NCBI RefSeq assembly: GCF_900111095.1
Contig: NZ_FOGB01000007.1
Coordinates: 88,883-152,882, forward strand
Direction: 5' to 3'
Length of the DNA stretch: 64,000 nucleotides
Origin: Amphritea atlantica
GTDB taxonomy: Bacteria > Pseudomonadota > Gammaproteobacteria > Pseudomonadales > Balneatricaceae
Shown: positions 8,683 through 18,740 of the stretch, piece after piece
Layout of the letters: every line of letters begins with the position of its first letter
Position numbering within the stretch: the first letter of the stretch is position 1
Program-made: the position numbers and the translations under genes
Notes under the pieces: generated by a model
Told to the model about the DNA's origin: nothing
Databases searched by the model: none
Seen by the model: only the letters and a program-made list of their open reading frames with translations

Positions 8683-9261
8683 TCATATAATAATGGTGCC
8701 CTGGTTTTCCAACATCCGAATCAGACGGATCAGTGGCAGACCGATCAGGGTGTTTGGGTCATCCCCCTCCAGTTTTTCAAACAAAGCGATTCCCAACCCC
8801 TCAGATTTAAAGCTACCCGCACAGTTATAAGGTTGCTCAGCCTTAAGGTAGTGCTCAATCATTGTCGGAGTCAGGTGTCGAAAGTAGACATGAAACGGAA
8901 CAACATCCGTTTCACAGCTACCGGTTTGGCTATTCAACAGTGAGAGTCCGGTCAGGAAGGTAATCTTCTTTCCGGATGCGTCACGCAGTTGCTGACAGGC
9001 GTTGTCAAAACTTCCTGGCTTGCCGATCGTTTTACCGTTGATAATAGCGGTCTGGTCTGAACCGATGATCAGCGCATCGGGGTAATCCGTCTGCAACGCT
9101 TCCGCTTTTTCTCGGGCAAGCCGGGCTACATACTGTTGTGGTGTTTCAGAATCGAATCGTGTTTCATCAATATCGGGAGAAACTGCTTCGTAAACAATAT
9201 TGAGTTTATCCAGAATCGCTTTTCTGAAAGGTGAGCTGGATGCCAGAATCAGCCGGGACAT
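8683..9261 (-). CDS. maf: Maf family nucleotide pyrophosphatase (YceF type)
   Basis: The 192-residue protein has the Maf signature LASSSPFRKAIL at the N-terminus, SDQT near residue 68, the KS..L motif in GSFKSEGLG and the acidic residue in EGDDPNTLIGLP. YceF-type enzymes hydrolyse modified nucleotides such as m7GTP, cleaning the nucleotide pool. It is divergent from yceD-rpmF-plsX, the arrangement conserved around yceF/yceD in Gammaproteobacteria. The start ATG at 9261 matches the family N-terminus exactly. Confidence 0.9.
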   Translation of the reverse strand: MSRLILASSSPFRKAILDKLNIVYEAVSPDIDETRFDSETPQQYVARLAREKAEALQTDYPDALIIGSDQTAIINGKTIGKPGSFDNACQQLRDASGKKITFLTGLSLLNSQTGSCETDVVPFHVYFRHLTPTMIEHYLKAEQPYNCAGSFKSEGLGIALFEKLEGDDPNTLIGLPLIRLIRMLENQGTIII

Positions 9262-9344
9262 ACCTGATTTTCTCCAAATAGTGAGCGGTTGCGATAAGGT
9301 GCAGATATTAGCCTGTTTTTTTCGCTTTTAAAGCCTTATTTCCT

Positions 9345-9373
9345 TTGACAGACCGGGTTTTGATCCCTAGAAT
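9345..9373 (+). promoter_or_regulatory. Sigma-70 promoter of the yceD-rpmF operon
   Basis: TTGACA at 9345-9350 and TAGAAT at 9368-9373 are separated by 17 bp. The expected transcription start, about 7 bp after the -10 element, is near 9380, only about three bases before the yceD ATG at 9383, so this mRNA may be leaderless or nearly so. Confidence 0.75.
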
Positions 9374-9382
9374 TGCGCGCTT

Positions 9383-9898
9383 ATGTCGAACGCCCCATTA
9401 CCAAAGAAAATTGACCCGCGTAAGCTTGCTGATCGGGGAGTACGGATTGAAGGTGACGCTGAGCTTGCTCTGCTGCCAAATCTGGTCACAATGCTGACTG
9501 ATTCGCAGGGCAGGGTTGCTGTTGATCTGCAGTTTGATCTTGATGAGCTGCGTATCCGTACAATAAAAGGCACTGCTGTTACTCAGGTGAAAATGGCCTG
9601 TCAGCGCTGTCTTGAGCCAGTTGAGATCGACATCGAAGCGAAGTTCAATTTGGCTATTGCTCCCACTGAGGAGCATGCAAAGAATCTACCCAGGTACTAT
9701 GATCATCTGATTGTAGCGGGAGATGAGCTGGAATTGTTACCGATGGTGGAAGAGGAGCTGATTCTGACGCTTCCGATTGTACCATTTCATGACGATTGCA
9801 GTGTGCAGACTTCCTTCGGTGAAGCGGCTACGACTGACAATGAAACTGATAAACCGAACCCTTTCAGTGTATTAGCCTCACTGAAGGCTGATAAGTGA
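9383..9898 (+). CDS. yceD: YceD/DUF177 family protein (23S rRNA accumulation protein)
   Basis: The 171-residue protein belongs to DUF177. The CQRCLEPVEIDIEAKF segment around residue 75 has the conserved cysteine pair and the C-terminal part contains DNPFSVLASLK-like sequence typical of the family. Bacterial and plant homologues are linked to 23S rRNA processing or accumulation. It sits 18 bp upstream of rpmF, the usual pairing. No Shine-Dalgarno sequence precedes the ATG; the promoter lies so close that translation may begin at the transcript's 5' end. Confidence 0.9.
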   Translation: MSNAPLPKKIDPRKLADRGVRIEGDAELALLPNLVTMLTDSQGRVAVDLQFDLDELRIRTIKGTAVTQVKMACQRCLEPVEIDIEAKFNLAIAPTEEHAKNLPRYYDHLIVAGDELELLPMVEEELILTLPIVPFHDDCSVQTSFGEAATTDNETDKPNPFSVLASLKADK

Positions 9899-9916
9899 AA
9901 TAGGAGCTATATACCC

Positions 9917-10099
9917 ATGGCAGTACAAAAGAGCAAAGTAACTCGTTCACGTCGCGGACAGCGTCGTTCACACGATGCACTGGGCAACCCAACTCTTTCC
10001 GTAGAAGCAACTACTGGTGAAACTCACCGTCGTCACCACGTCAGTGCTGACGGTTTCTACCGTGGTAAGCAGGTTGTTGCACAGCAAGACGACGAGTAA
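9917..10099 (+). CDS. rpmF: 50S ribosomal protein L32
   Basis: The 60-residue product begins [20 protein letters not shown], the L32 hallmark, and ends in an acidic tail. It is a structural protein of the large subunit. The cysteine-free C-terminal half ([17 protein letters not shown]) is the zinc-independent form common in Gammaproteobacteria. It lies between yceD and plsX, the standard order. An upstream TAGGAG provides a good ribosome-binding site. Confidence 0.97.
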   Translation: MAVQKSKVTRSRRGQRRSHDALGNPTLSVEATTGETHRRHHVSADGFYRGKQVVAQQDDE

Positions 10100-10101
10100 A
10101 C

Positions 10102-11133
10102 TTGTCTGACAGCATTTGCATCGCCATAGACGCGATGGGCGGGGACTTCGGTCCCCGCGTTGTTATTCCTGCCTCAGTGGACGCCCTGAAGCGTCACCCC
10201 CGCTTGACCCTGCAATTGGTTGGTCAACAAACCGTTCTTGCCCCTCTGCTTGCTGACTCTCTGAAAAAACGCTCCGATAAAAGTCTTTCTTCTCGTATCT
10301 CGATTATTGATGCAGAGAATGTTATCGCCAATGATGAGCGGCCCTCTCATGCACTTCGTAAGCGTCGCGACACCTCTATGTATCGCGCCATCACACAGGT
10401 GGCAGAAGGTCAGGCGCAGGCTTGTGTGAGTGCCGGTAATACCGGGGCCCTGATGGCGCTGGGGCGCTTTACGCTTAAAATGCTTCCGGGGATAGACCGC
10501 CCGGCTATCATTACCGCCATTCCATCTGTTAACGGCATCAGTTATATGCTGGACCTGGGGGCAAATGTCGATTGCAGCGCCGAGCACTTGCTGCAGTTTG
10601 CCATTATGGGTTCGGTGATGACTCGTGCCGTTGAAGGGATTGAGGAGCCTCGCATCGGGCTACTCAATGTTGGTGCTGAAGAGATAAAGGGAAATGAACA
10701 GGTCAAGCTGGCTTCCCGGCTGATACGCGAGCATGGTGGTCTGAACTACATAGGTTTTATCGAAGGTGACGATATTTTTACCGGTAAGGTGGATGTCGTG
10801 GTCTGTGATGGTTTTGTTGGTAATATCGCGCTCAAAAGCAGTGAAGGGGTCGCGCGCCTCATCGGTCGTCAGCTGCGTCTGAGTTTTACCCGCTCGTTGT
10901 GGCGTAAAATGATGGCGATGCTTGTCAGCCCTGTGCTGGAAGAGATACGCGCCCATATTGATCCGGCTCGTCGCAATGGTGCAAGCCTGCTGGGGTTGCA
11001 GGGGATTGTTGTGAAAAGTCATGGCTCAGCTAATCGACAGTGCTTTGGCTATGCCATTGATCAGGCTGTTGCAGAGGTCCAGATGGATGTTCCAGGTAGT
11101 ATTAATCGCCAGCTGGAATCTCAGATCAGCTGA
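10102..11133 (+). CDS. plsX: Phosphate acyltransferase PlsX
   Basis: PlsX makes acyl-phosphate from acyl-ACP, the first step of the PlsX-PlsY route to phosphatidic acid. The 343-residue product has the expected IAIDAMGGDFGP start, the SAGNTGALMALGRF motif near residue 110, and GANVDCSAEHLLQFA near residue 155. The start appears to be TTG at 10102, two bases after the rpmF stop; the family N-terminus requires residues upstream of the next in-frame ATG at codon 12. The weak start and 2-bp spacing suggest translational coupling to rpmF. fabH does not follow, unlike in E. coli. Confidence 0.93.
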   Translation: MSDSICIAIDAMGGDFGPRVVIPASVDALKRHPRLTLQLVGQQTVLAPLLADSLKKRSDKSLSSRISIIDAENVIANDERPSHALRKRRDTSMYRAITQVAEGQAQACVSAGNTGALMALGRFTLKMLPGIDRPAIITAIPSVNGISYMLDLGANVDCSAEHLLQFAIMGSVMTRAVEGIEEPRIGLLNVGAEEIKGNEQVKLASRLIREHGGLNYIGFIEGDDIFTGKVDVVVCDGFVGNIALKSSEGVARLIGRQLRLSFTRSLWRKMMAMLVSPVLEEIRAHIDPARRNGASLLGLQGIVVKSHGSANRQCFGYAIDQAVAEVQMDVPGSINRQLESQIS

Positions 11134-11241
11134 AGCAGGGCGGAAATATTTGATCTATAAGACAAACGTTTTAATTCATCGCGAATCCTGTAAACTACGA
11201 CCTTTAAATTGTTATGCGTTTATCTGTACATTGAGGTAACA

Positions 11242-12174
11242 ATGCCACAATCCCTCGCTTTTGTTTTTCCCGGTCAGGGCTCTCAGCACCTGGCAATGCT
11301 GGCCGAACTGGCCACCGAACACTCTGTTATTCAGGAAACTTTCGCTGAAGCATCTGAGGTTCTTGGATATGATCTATGGGCGCTGACCCAGAATGGTCCT
11401 GAAGAGGATCTGAATCAGACTGATCGTACGCAGCCCGCACTACTCACTGCTGGAGTTGCCCTCTGGCGTCTGTGGCAGCAGCAGGGTGGTAAGTCGCCTG
11501 CGCTGATGGCAGGGCATAGTCTGGGTGAGTATACAGCGCTGGTCTGTGCCGGTGCTATCGGCTTTAAAGATGCGGTAAACCTTGTCCGGTTGCGGGGCGA
11601 GTTTATGCAGCAGGCGGTTCCGGCAGGAACTGGTGCAATGGCTGCTATTCTCGGTCTTGCCGATGATGCTATTCAGGCGGCCTGTGAAGCGGCTGCCGGT
11701 GACGAGGTTGTTTCCCCGGTAAACTTTAACTGTCCGGGGCAGGTTGTGATTGCGGGCAATAAGGCCGCCGTTGAGCGTGCTATTGAAGGCTGTAAGGCTG
11801 CGGGAGCTAAGCGGGCGATACCTCTGCCTGTCAGCGTTCCCTCGCACTGTGTGCTGATGAAACCCGCTGCTGAGCAGATGGAGGCTGAGCTGCAAAAAAT
11901 TTCAGTGCAGATGCCTGTTATTCCGGTAGTCCAGAACTTTACTGCGAAATCGCCTGAGAGTGTTGATGAGCTGATCGCAAATCTGCTGGCACAGCTATAT
12001 AGCCCTGTTTTATGGACAGACTCGGTGCAGAATATGATAGAGCAGGGTATTGAGAGCACCGTAGAGTGCGGCCCTGGTAAAGTGTTGTCCGGGCTGAATA
12101 AGAAAGTTCAACGCACCCTGGCGGTTGCTGCGATCAACGATCCTGCGGGTCTTGAGAAGGCGCTGAGCGCTTAA
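11242..12174 (+). CDS. fabD: Malonyl-CoA:ACP transacylase
   Basis: FabD transfers malonyl groups from CoA to acyl carrier protein for chain elongation. The 310-residue sequence shows FPGQGSQ at residue 9, the nucleophile serine in GHSLGEYTAL near residue 92, the arginine in RLRGEFMQ near residue 117 and the catalytic histidine in VPSHC near residue 200. ATG 11242 follows TTGAGGTAAC; an in-frame TTG at 11209 would add eleven unrelated residues and is rejected. It heads the fabD-fabG-acpP-fabF series, and the 108-bp gap after plsX probably contains a promoter. Confidence 0.96.
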   Translation: MPQSLAFVFPGQGSQHLAMLAELATEHSVIQETFAEASEVLGYDLWALTQNGPEEDLNQTDRTQPALLTAGVALWRLWQQQGGKSPALMAGHSLGEYTALVCAGAIGFKDAVNLVRLRGEFMQQAVPAGTGAMAAILGLADDAIQAACEAAAGDEVVSPVNFNCPGQVVIAGNKAAVERAIEGCKAAGAKRAIPLPVSVPSHCVLMKPAAEQMEAELQKISVQMPVIPVVQNFTAKSPESVDELIANLLAQLYSPVLWTDSVQNMIEQGIESTVECGPGKVLSGLNKKVQRTLAVAAINDPAGLEKALSA

Positions 12175-12198
12175 TCTCTGAAATATAGGAAACAGAAT

Positions 12199-12942
12199 AT
12201 GAGTATCGAAGGCAAAGTGGCTCTGGTTACCGGTGCTACTCGGGGAATCGGTAAAGCGATTGCGCTGGAGCTGGGGCGTCAGGGTGTGGTTGTTGTGGGT
12301 ACTGCGACCAGTGAAAATGGTGCCGCTTCTATTGCGGCATACCTGAAAGAAGCGGGCGTTTCCGGAACCGGATTATGTCTTGATGTAGGTTCGAACGACT
12401 CGGTTGATGAGGTGCTGAAGGCAGTTCAGGATCAGTTTGGATCTGTAACGATCATCGTCAATAATGCAGGTATTACCCGGGATAATATCATGCTTCGCAT
12501 GAAAGAGGATGAGTGGGATTCAGTCTTGAATACCAATCTGAAATCCGTTTATCGGGTGGTGAAAGGTTGTTTGCGTGGCATGACAAAAGCGCGCTGGGGT
12601 CGCATCATCAATGTATCATCGGTGGTTGCTTCAATGGGCAACGCCGGGCAGGCAAACTATGCTGCTGCTAAGTCTGGGATGGAGGGCTTCAGTCGGGCGC
12701 TGGCACGTGAGGTTGCTTCCCGGAATATTACGGTTAACTGTGTAGCACCCGGTTTTATCGATACTGATATGACCAGTGGTCTGCCAGAGGAACATAAAGA
12801 AACGCTGCAAAAACAGATCCCAATGGGGCGTTTAGGGCAGCCTGAAGAGATTGCTGCTGTTGTTGGTTTTTTAGCCAGTGATGCCGGCGGATATGTCACC
12901 GGAGACACGATTCATGTCAATGGTGGGATGTATATGTCGTAA
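12199..12942 (+). CDS. fabG: 3-oxoacyl-ACP reductase
   Basis: FabG is the NADPH-dependent beta-ketoacyl-ACP reductase of fatty acid elongation. This 247-residue short-chain dehydrogenase has the cofactor motif GATRGIG at residue 12, NNAG near residue 90, the catalytic serine in NVSSVV near 139 and YAAAKSG near 152, and ends in the common GGMYMS. AGGAAACAG precedes the ATG. It lies 24 bp after fabD and is expected to be co-transcribed. Confidence 0.96.
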   Translation: MSIEGKVALVTGATRGIGKAIALELGRQGVVVVGTATSENGAASIAAYLKEAGVSGTGLCLDVGSNDSVDEVLKAVQDQFGSVTIIVNNAGITRDNIMLRMKEDEWDSVLNTNLKSVYRVVKGCLRGMTKARWGRIINVSSVVASMGNAGQANYAAAKSGMEGFSRALAREVASRNITVNCVAPGFIDTDMTSGLPEEHKETLQKQIPMGRLGQPEEIAAVVGFLASDAGGYVTGDTIHVNGGMYMS

Positions 12943-13102
12943 AGATTTCCCCTAGGGAATTGTTTTTTTTGCAAAAGTGTTGATAATGAGCCGCAGCTCA
13001 CTGGAGAAATATCGCCGTCAGGCTTGATCCATAGCGGCGGATTCTAATAAAATCCCTGTTCACATCTTCGGGTGTGGATGTCGATAAATAATAGGAAGAG
13101 TT

Positions 13103-13336
13103 ATGAGCAACATCGAAGAGCGCGTAAAGAAAATCATTGCTGAACAGCTGGGTGTTAAAGAGGAAGAGGTGACCACCGAAGCTTCTTTTGTTGAAGACCT
13201 GGGTGCCGACTCTCTGGACACTGTAGAGCTGGTTATGGCTCTGGAAGAGGAATTCGAAACTGAAATTCCTGATGAAGAGGCAGAGAAAATCACGACTGTT
13301 AAACTGGCAATCGATTACATCAACGCACATCAGTAA
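13103..13336 (+). CDS. acpP: Acyl carrier protein
   Basis: The 77-residue acidic protein is a typical ACP. The phosphopantetheine attachment serine is in [18 protein letters not shown], at residue 37. It carries growing acyl chains for FabD, FabG and FabF encoded around it and for PlsX. A 160-bp upstream gap suggests its own promoter, as is usual for this highly expressed gene, and a terminator hairpin follows the stop codon. Confidence 0.98.
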   Translation: MSNIEERVKKIIAEQLGVKEEEVTTEASFVEDLGADSLDTVELVMALEEEFETEIPDEEAEKITTVKLAIDYINAHQ

Positions 13337-13358
13337 TCGACTCAACCAGATTACCGAG

Positions 13359-13396
13359 AAGCCGCAACTATAGTGATATAGTGCGGCTTTTCTTTT
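13359..13396 (+). terminator. Terminator or attenuator after acpP
   Basis: AAGCCGC-A-ACTATA pairs with TATAGT-GCGGCTT around a four-base loop, with one bulged A, and TTTCTTTT follows. fabF starts 29 bp further, so read-through would set the acpP to fabF ratio. Confidence 0.8.
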
Positions 13397-13424
13397 GTTC
13401 GCCCGGTAAAGCAGGAGGATTTTG

Positions 13425-14663
13425 ATGTCTCGCAGAAGAGTCGTTGTTACGGGTATGGGGATGCTGACCCCGGTAGGTAACACTGTCCAGGAGACATGGG
13501 CCAATATTCTTAACGGCAAAAGTGGTGCGGCTGAAATCACCCACTTTGACCCTACGCCGTTTGGCACCCGTTTTTCCGCCTCTGTTAAAGAGCTGGATCT
13601 CAGTGGCTATATGAGCCCGAAAGATGCACGGAAGATGGATCTGTTTATTCAGTACGGTATGGTTGCAGCAATTCAGGCTGTTGAAGATTCCGGACTGGAA
13701 GTCACTGAAGAAAATGCTCCCCGTATCGGTGTTGCAATTGGTTCAGGTATTGGTGGCTTGCCGATGATTGAGGCGACCCACGATACACTTAACAACAGTG
13801 GCCCGCGTCGCATTTCGCCGTTTTTTGTACCCGGTAGCATCATCAATATGATCGCCGGCAATCTGGCCATTAAATATGGCTTTAAAGGCCCGAACATTGC
13901 CATCACTACGGCATGTACGACCGGTACTCACAATATTGGTTTTGCTGCGCGAATGATTCAGAACAGCGATGCGGATGTGATGATTGCTGGCGGTGCCGAG
14001 ATGGCAACAACTCCGCTGGGGGTTGGCGGCTTCTCTGCTGCCCGAGCGCTGTCAACCCGTAATGATGATCCGCAGGCTGCCAGTCGTCCCTGGGACCGGG
14101 ACCGTGATGGTTTTGTTCTGGGTGATGGTGCCGGTGTAGTTGTGCTGGAGGAATATGAGGCCGCTAAAGCCCGTGGTGCGACCATCTATGCCGAACTGGT
14201 TGGTTTTGGTATGAGTGATGACGCCTATCACATGACTTCACCTCCTGAGGATGGAGCGGGTGCTGCGATGGCGATGGCTAATGCGATTAAAGATGCGGGG
14301 ATTAACCCCGATCAGGTTAATTACATTAACGCCCATGGTACATCGACCCCTGCGGGGGATATTGCTGAGTCAAATGCTGCCAAGCTGGTGCTGGGCAGTG
14401 CTGCTGAAACCGTGCGTATGAGCTCAACCAAGTCGATGATTGGTCATCTGCTGGGGGCTGCGGGTGCGGTTGAGGCGATCTTCTCAGTATTGGCTATCCG
14501 TGATCAGGTGGCGCCACCCACGATCAATCTGGATAACCCCTCTGAAGGTTGTGACCTGAACTATGTCCCTCATACCGCTCAGGAAGCAGCCGTAGACGCT
14601 GTGGTATCCAACTCTTTCGGTTTCGGTGGTACCAACGGTACCCTGGTATTCCGTAAGATCTGA
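13425..14663 (+). CDS. fabF: 3-oxoacyl-ACP synthase II
   Basis: FabF condenses malonyl-ACP with acyl-ACP and controls saturated and unsaturated chain length. The 412-residue thiolase-fold enzyme has the Cys nucleophile in [12 protein letters not shown] near residue 164 and the two catalytic histidines in [11 protein letters not shown] near 303 and IGHLLGAAG near 340. The C-terminal [14 protein letters not shown] segment is typical. AGGAGGAT precedes the ATG at 13425; the adjoining in-frame TTG at 13422 is not needed. Confidence 0.96.
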   Translation: MSRRRVVVTGMGMLTPVGNTVQETWANILNGKSGAAEITHFDPTPFGTRFSASVKELDLSGYMSPKDARKMDLFIQYGMVAAIQAVEDSGLEVTEENAPRIGVAIGSGIGGLPMIEATHDTLNNSGPRRISPFFVPGSIINMIAGNLAIKYGFKGPNIAITTACTTGTHNIGFAARMIQNSDADVMIAGGAEMATTPLGVGGFSAARALSTRNDDPQAASRPWDRDRDGFVLGDGAGVVVLEEYEAAKARGATIYAELVGFGMSDDAYHMTSPPEDGAGAAMAMANAIKDAGINPDQVNYINAHGTSTPAGDIAESNAAKLVLGSAAETVRMSSTKSMIGHLLGAAGAVEAIFSVLAIRDQVAPPTINLDNPSEGCDLNYVPHTAQEAAVDAVVSNSFGFGGTNGTLVFRKI

Positions 14664-14667
14664 GTAT

Positions 14668-14692
14668 ACGGGCGTGCTCTGTGCACGCCCGT
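14668..14692 (+). promoter_or_regulatory. Strong hairpin immediately upstream of pabC
   Basis: ACGGGCGTGC pairs perfectly with GCACGCCCGT around a five-base loop. The stem ends seven bases before the pabC ATG, and the remaining bases (TCTCCCT) contain no Shine-Dalgarno sequence. No T tract follows, so this is more likely a translation or mRNA-processing element than a terminator. Confidence 0.65.
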
Positions 14693-14699
14693 TCTCCCT

Positions 14700-15557
14700 A
14701 TGCGATCCTATATCCTGATAAATGGTCAGTCAGAGCAGTCAATCCCGGTAACTGATCGGGGGCTTGCTTATGGTCATGGCCTTTTTGAAACCATTACTCT
14801 GAACGGTTCTCAGCCGGTTGTATGGCAGGCGCACCTTGATCGACTGCGCAAGGGGGCTGGCCGTCTTGGCATTCCTCTTCCGGTGAATATTCAGGCATTG
14901 CTTGAAGCGGATCTGGCAAAGCTGCTGCAACTGCAGCCAACCTCTGACACCCGTCAGGTACTGAAAATAACCATCACCCGGGGGTGCGGGGGGCGTGGAT
15001 ATGCGGTCGATGACAAGGTGTCTGTCAACCGGATTGTGCAGCTGACCCCCTTTCCTGATTATCCTGATCAACCTGCTATAAAGGGGGTTTCTGTCAGGCT
15101 GTGTCAGACTCGCCTGGCGTTATCGCCGCTGCTGGCCGGCATTAAGCACCTTAATCGTCTTGAGCAGGTGCTGGCGCGGGCAGAGTGGGACGATAGCCGA
15201 ATTCGCGAAGGTCTCGTGCTGGACAGTGAGGGGTTTCTGGTAGAAGGAACCATGAGTAATCTGTTCTGGGTGCAGGATGGGGAGCTTTATACTCCGCAAC
15301 TTGATCGTTGTGGTGTCGCGGGCATTATCCGTCAAACTATTCTCACGCTTGCTGAACAGACAGGGGTGACGGTATGTGAAGGGCTGTATGCTGCAGATAC
15401 TCTGGCTGCTGCCGATGAGGTTTTTGTCTGCAACAGTGTTATTGCAATCTGGCCAGTCACCCGGCTTATCGCTGATCAGGGCTGCTATCCTGAGTGGCCG
15501 GTTGGGCCGCTAACCCGTCTGTTGCAATCCCGGTTGGCCGCTGAAGGAATATATTAG
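14700..15557 (+). CDS. pabC: Aminodeoxychorismate lyase
   Basis: PabC is the class IV PLP enzyme that splits 4-amino-4-deoxychorismate into p-aminobenzoate and pyruvate for folate synthesis. The 285-residue protein shows DRGLAYGHGLFET near residue 20, the PLP lysine in GIKHLNRLEQVLARAEW near residue 145, and EGTMSNLFWV near 182. Its place between fabF and mltG is the conserved gammaproteobacterial location. The stop codon TAG overlaps the mltG GTG start by one base, so the two are probably translationally coupled. Confidence 0.92.
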   Translation: MRSYILINGQSEQSIPVTDRGLAYGHGLFETITLNGSQPVVWQAHLDRLRKGAGRLGIPLPVNIQALLEADLAKLLQLQPTSDTRQVLKITITRGCGGRGYAVDDKVSVNRIVQLTPFPDYPDQPAIKGVSVRLCQTRLALSPLLAGIKHLNRLEQVLARAEWDDSRIREGLVLDSEGFLVEGTMSNLFWVQDGELYTPQLDRCGVAGIIRQTILTLAEQTGVTVCEGLYAADTLAAADEVFVCNSVIAIWPVTRLIADQGCYPEWPVGPLTRLLQSRLAAEGIY

Positions 15558-16588
15558 TGCGTAAAGTTGTTGTCTCTTTTGTTATTACTCTGATGGTTGT
15601 TGTTGCGCTTGCTTATGCTGGCTGGCGATCACTGCAGAGCTATCTGGACACACCGTTGACCCTGTCCCAGTCGCGGACCATTCTGGTTGAACAGGGAAGT
15701 AGCTTTAAACGTGTTGCGGGGCAACTGGCCGCTGAAGGGGTGATGGAAAAACCTGACTGGTTTGCTTTTTTTGTTCGTCTGAAAAAAGTGGGGCATCTTC
15801 TTAAGGCGGGTGAGTATGAGCTGGTTCCTGGTACAACTCCCAGAACGCTGCTGGTGCAACTGGTGTCTGGTAAAATTATTACCTATAACTTTACGATTAT
15901 AGAAGGCTCTACTTTCAATCAGTTACGAGAGCAACTTAGAGAAAATAAACAGGTAAAAAATACCCTGGATAGTCTCAGTGATAATGAATTAGTGGCTTCT
16001 CTGGGGCTTGATGGGCAGCACCCGGAGGGGATGTTCCTGGCTGATACCTATCAGTTCCATCGTGGAATGAGCGATGTCGATCTGCTTAAACGCGCCCATG
16101 CTCTGCTACAGACTGAACTGGATACCGCCTGGCGGGAACGGGCTAAAGAGCTGCCTTACAAGTCTGCCTACGAGGCTCTGATTATGGCCTCTATCGTTGA
16201 AAAAGAGACGGCGTTGAGCAGCGAGAGACCCACTATCGCCGGTGTTTTTGTTCAGCGTCTGCAAAAAGGGATGAAGTTGCAGACCGATCCCACTGTGATT
16301 TACGGAATGGGAGATCGTTATAAAGGCAATATCCGTCGTGCGGATCTGCGCCGTCCCACCCCTTATAACACTTATACTAACGCTGGGCTGCCGCCGACAC
16401 CGATCGCGATGGTCGGGCGGGAAGCGATCCGGGCGGCTCTGCATCCAGATCAGAGTAAGTGGTTATACTTTGTGGCAAAGGGTGATGGCAGTCATCAGTT
16501 TTCAGCAACCCTGGAAGCACACAATCGGGCGGTTAAGCAGTATCAGCTAAAGCGTCGCAGTGATTATCGTTCGAGTCCGGATCAATAA
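15557..16588 (+). CDS. mltG: Endolytic murein transglycosylase (YceG family)
   Basis: MltG is a membrane-anchored lytic transglycosylase proposed to cut nascent glycan strands and end their elongation. The 343-residue protein has an N-terminal membrane anchor (residues 4-22), a LysM-like region, EGMFLADTYQF near residue 155 and the catalytic glutamate in MASIVEKETA near residue 217, followed by LQTDPTVIYG. The GTG start at 15557 overlaps the pabC stop. Gene order before tmk matches the usual arrangement. Confidence 0.94.
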   Translation: MRKVVVSFVITLMVVVALAYAGWRSLQSYLDTPLTLSQSRTILVEQGSSFKRVAGQLAAEGVMEKPDWFAFFVRLKKVGHLLKAGEYELVPGTTPRTLLVQLVSGKIITYNFTIIEGSTFNQLREQLRENKQVKNTLDSLSDNELVASLGLDGQHPEGMFLADTYQFHRGMSDVDLLKRAHALLQTELDTAWRERAKELPYKSAYEALIMASIVEKETALSSERPTIAGVFVQRLQKGMKLQTDPTVIYGMGDRYKGNIRRADLRRPTPYNTYTNAGLPPTPIAMVGREAIRAALHPDQSKWLYFVAKGDGSHQFSATLEAHNRAVKQYQLKRRSDYRSSPDQ

Positions 16589-16610
16589 CGCCGGGTACGA
16601 TTAAGTTTGA

Positions 16611-18279
<1,669 letters not shown>

Positions 18280-18374
18280 CTGACCTGACAGGATATACAG
18301 CAGCACAAAGCAATAGTAATATATAGACAGTCTGAGTTTAGGATGAAATAAGTACTAGGGAGGCTATACGGCCT

Positions 18375-18725
18375 ATGTCAGTTGTACCCCGCATGAGTCA
18401 TGGGATTCTTTCCCTGGCAATTGAGACCAAGGAAGATCTCTATAAATCATATATGCCATTTATCAAAAATGGTGGGTTATTCATTCCTACTACCCGTACC
18501 TATCAGTTGGGCGAAGAAGTTTTCATGCTGCTGAGTCTGATCGATGAGGACGACAAGATCCCGGTCACCGGCAAAGTTGTCTGGGTTACTCCCCGGGCTG
18601 CTCAGGGGGGGCGAGTCCCCGGTATCGGTATTCAGCTCTCGCAGGATGACGCGACGCTGATCTCAAAGATCGAAACCTATATTGCGACACTGATGAATTC
18701 GGGTAGACGTACCAATACAATGTAA
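18375..18725 (+). CDS. pilZ: PilZ domain protein, type IV pilus assembly
   Basis: The 116-residue single-domain protein matches PilZ from the type IV pilus system, with NGGLFIPT near residue 33 and GKVVWVTP near residue 66. Like that founding protein it lacks the RxxxR c-di-GMP binding arginines at the N-terminus, so it probably acts by protein contact (with PilB/FimX in related bacteria) and not by binding c-di-GMP. The GxGIQL segment is near residue 85. Position between holB and tatD is conserved. Confidence 0.92.
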   Translation: MSVVPRMSHGILSLAIETKEDLYKSYMPFIKNGGLFIPTTRTYQLGEEVFMLLSLIDEDDKIPVTGKVVWVTPRAAQGGRVPGIGIQLSQDDATLISKIETYIATLMNSGRRTNTM

Positions 18726-18740
18726 TTCAGAGTTACCCTC

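Noticed and set aside
10102-11241. Absence of fabH between plsX and fabD as a deletion
   Set aside because: The same plsX-fabD order without fabH is normal in Pseudomonas and other Gammaproteobacteria, so it is not evidence of loss.
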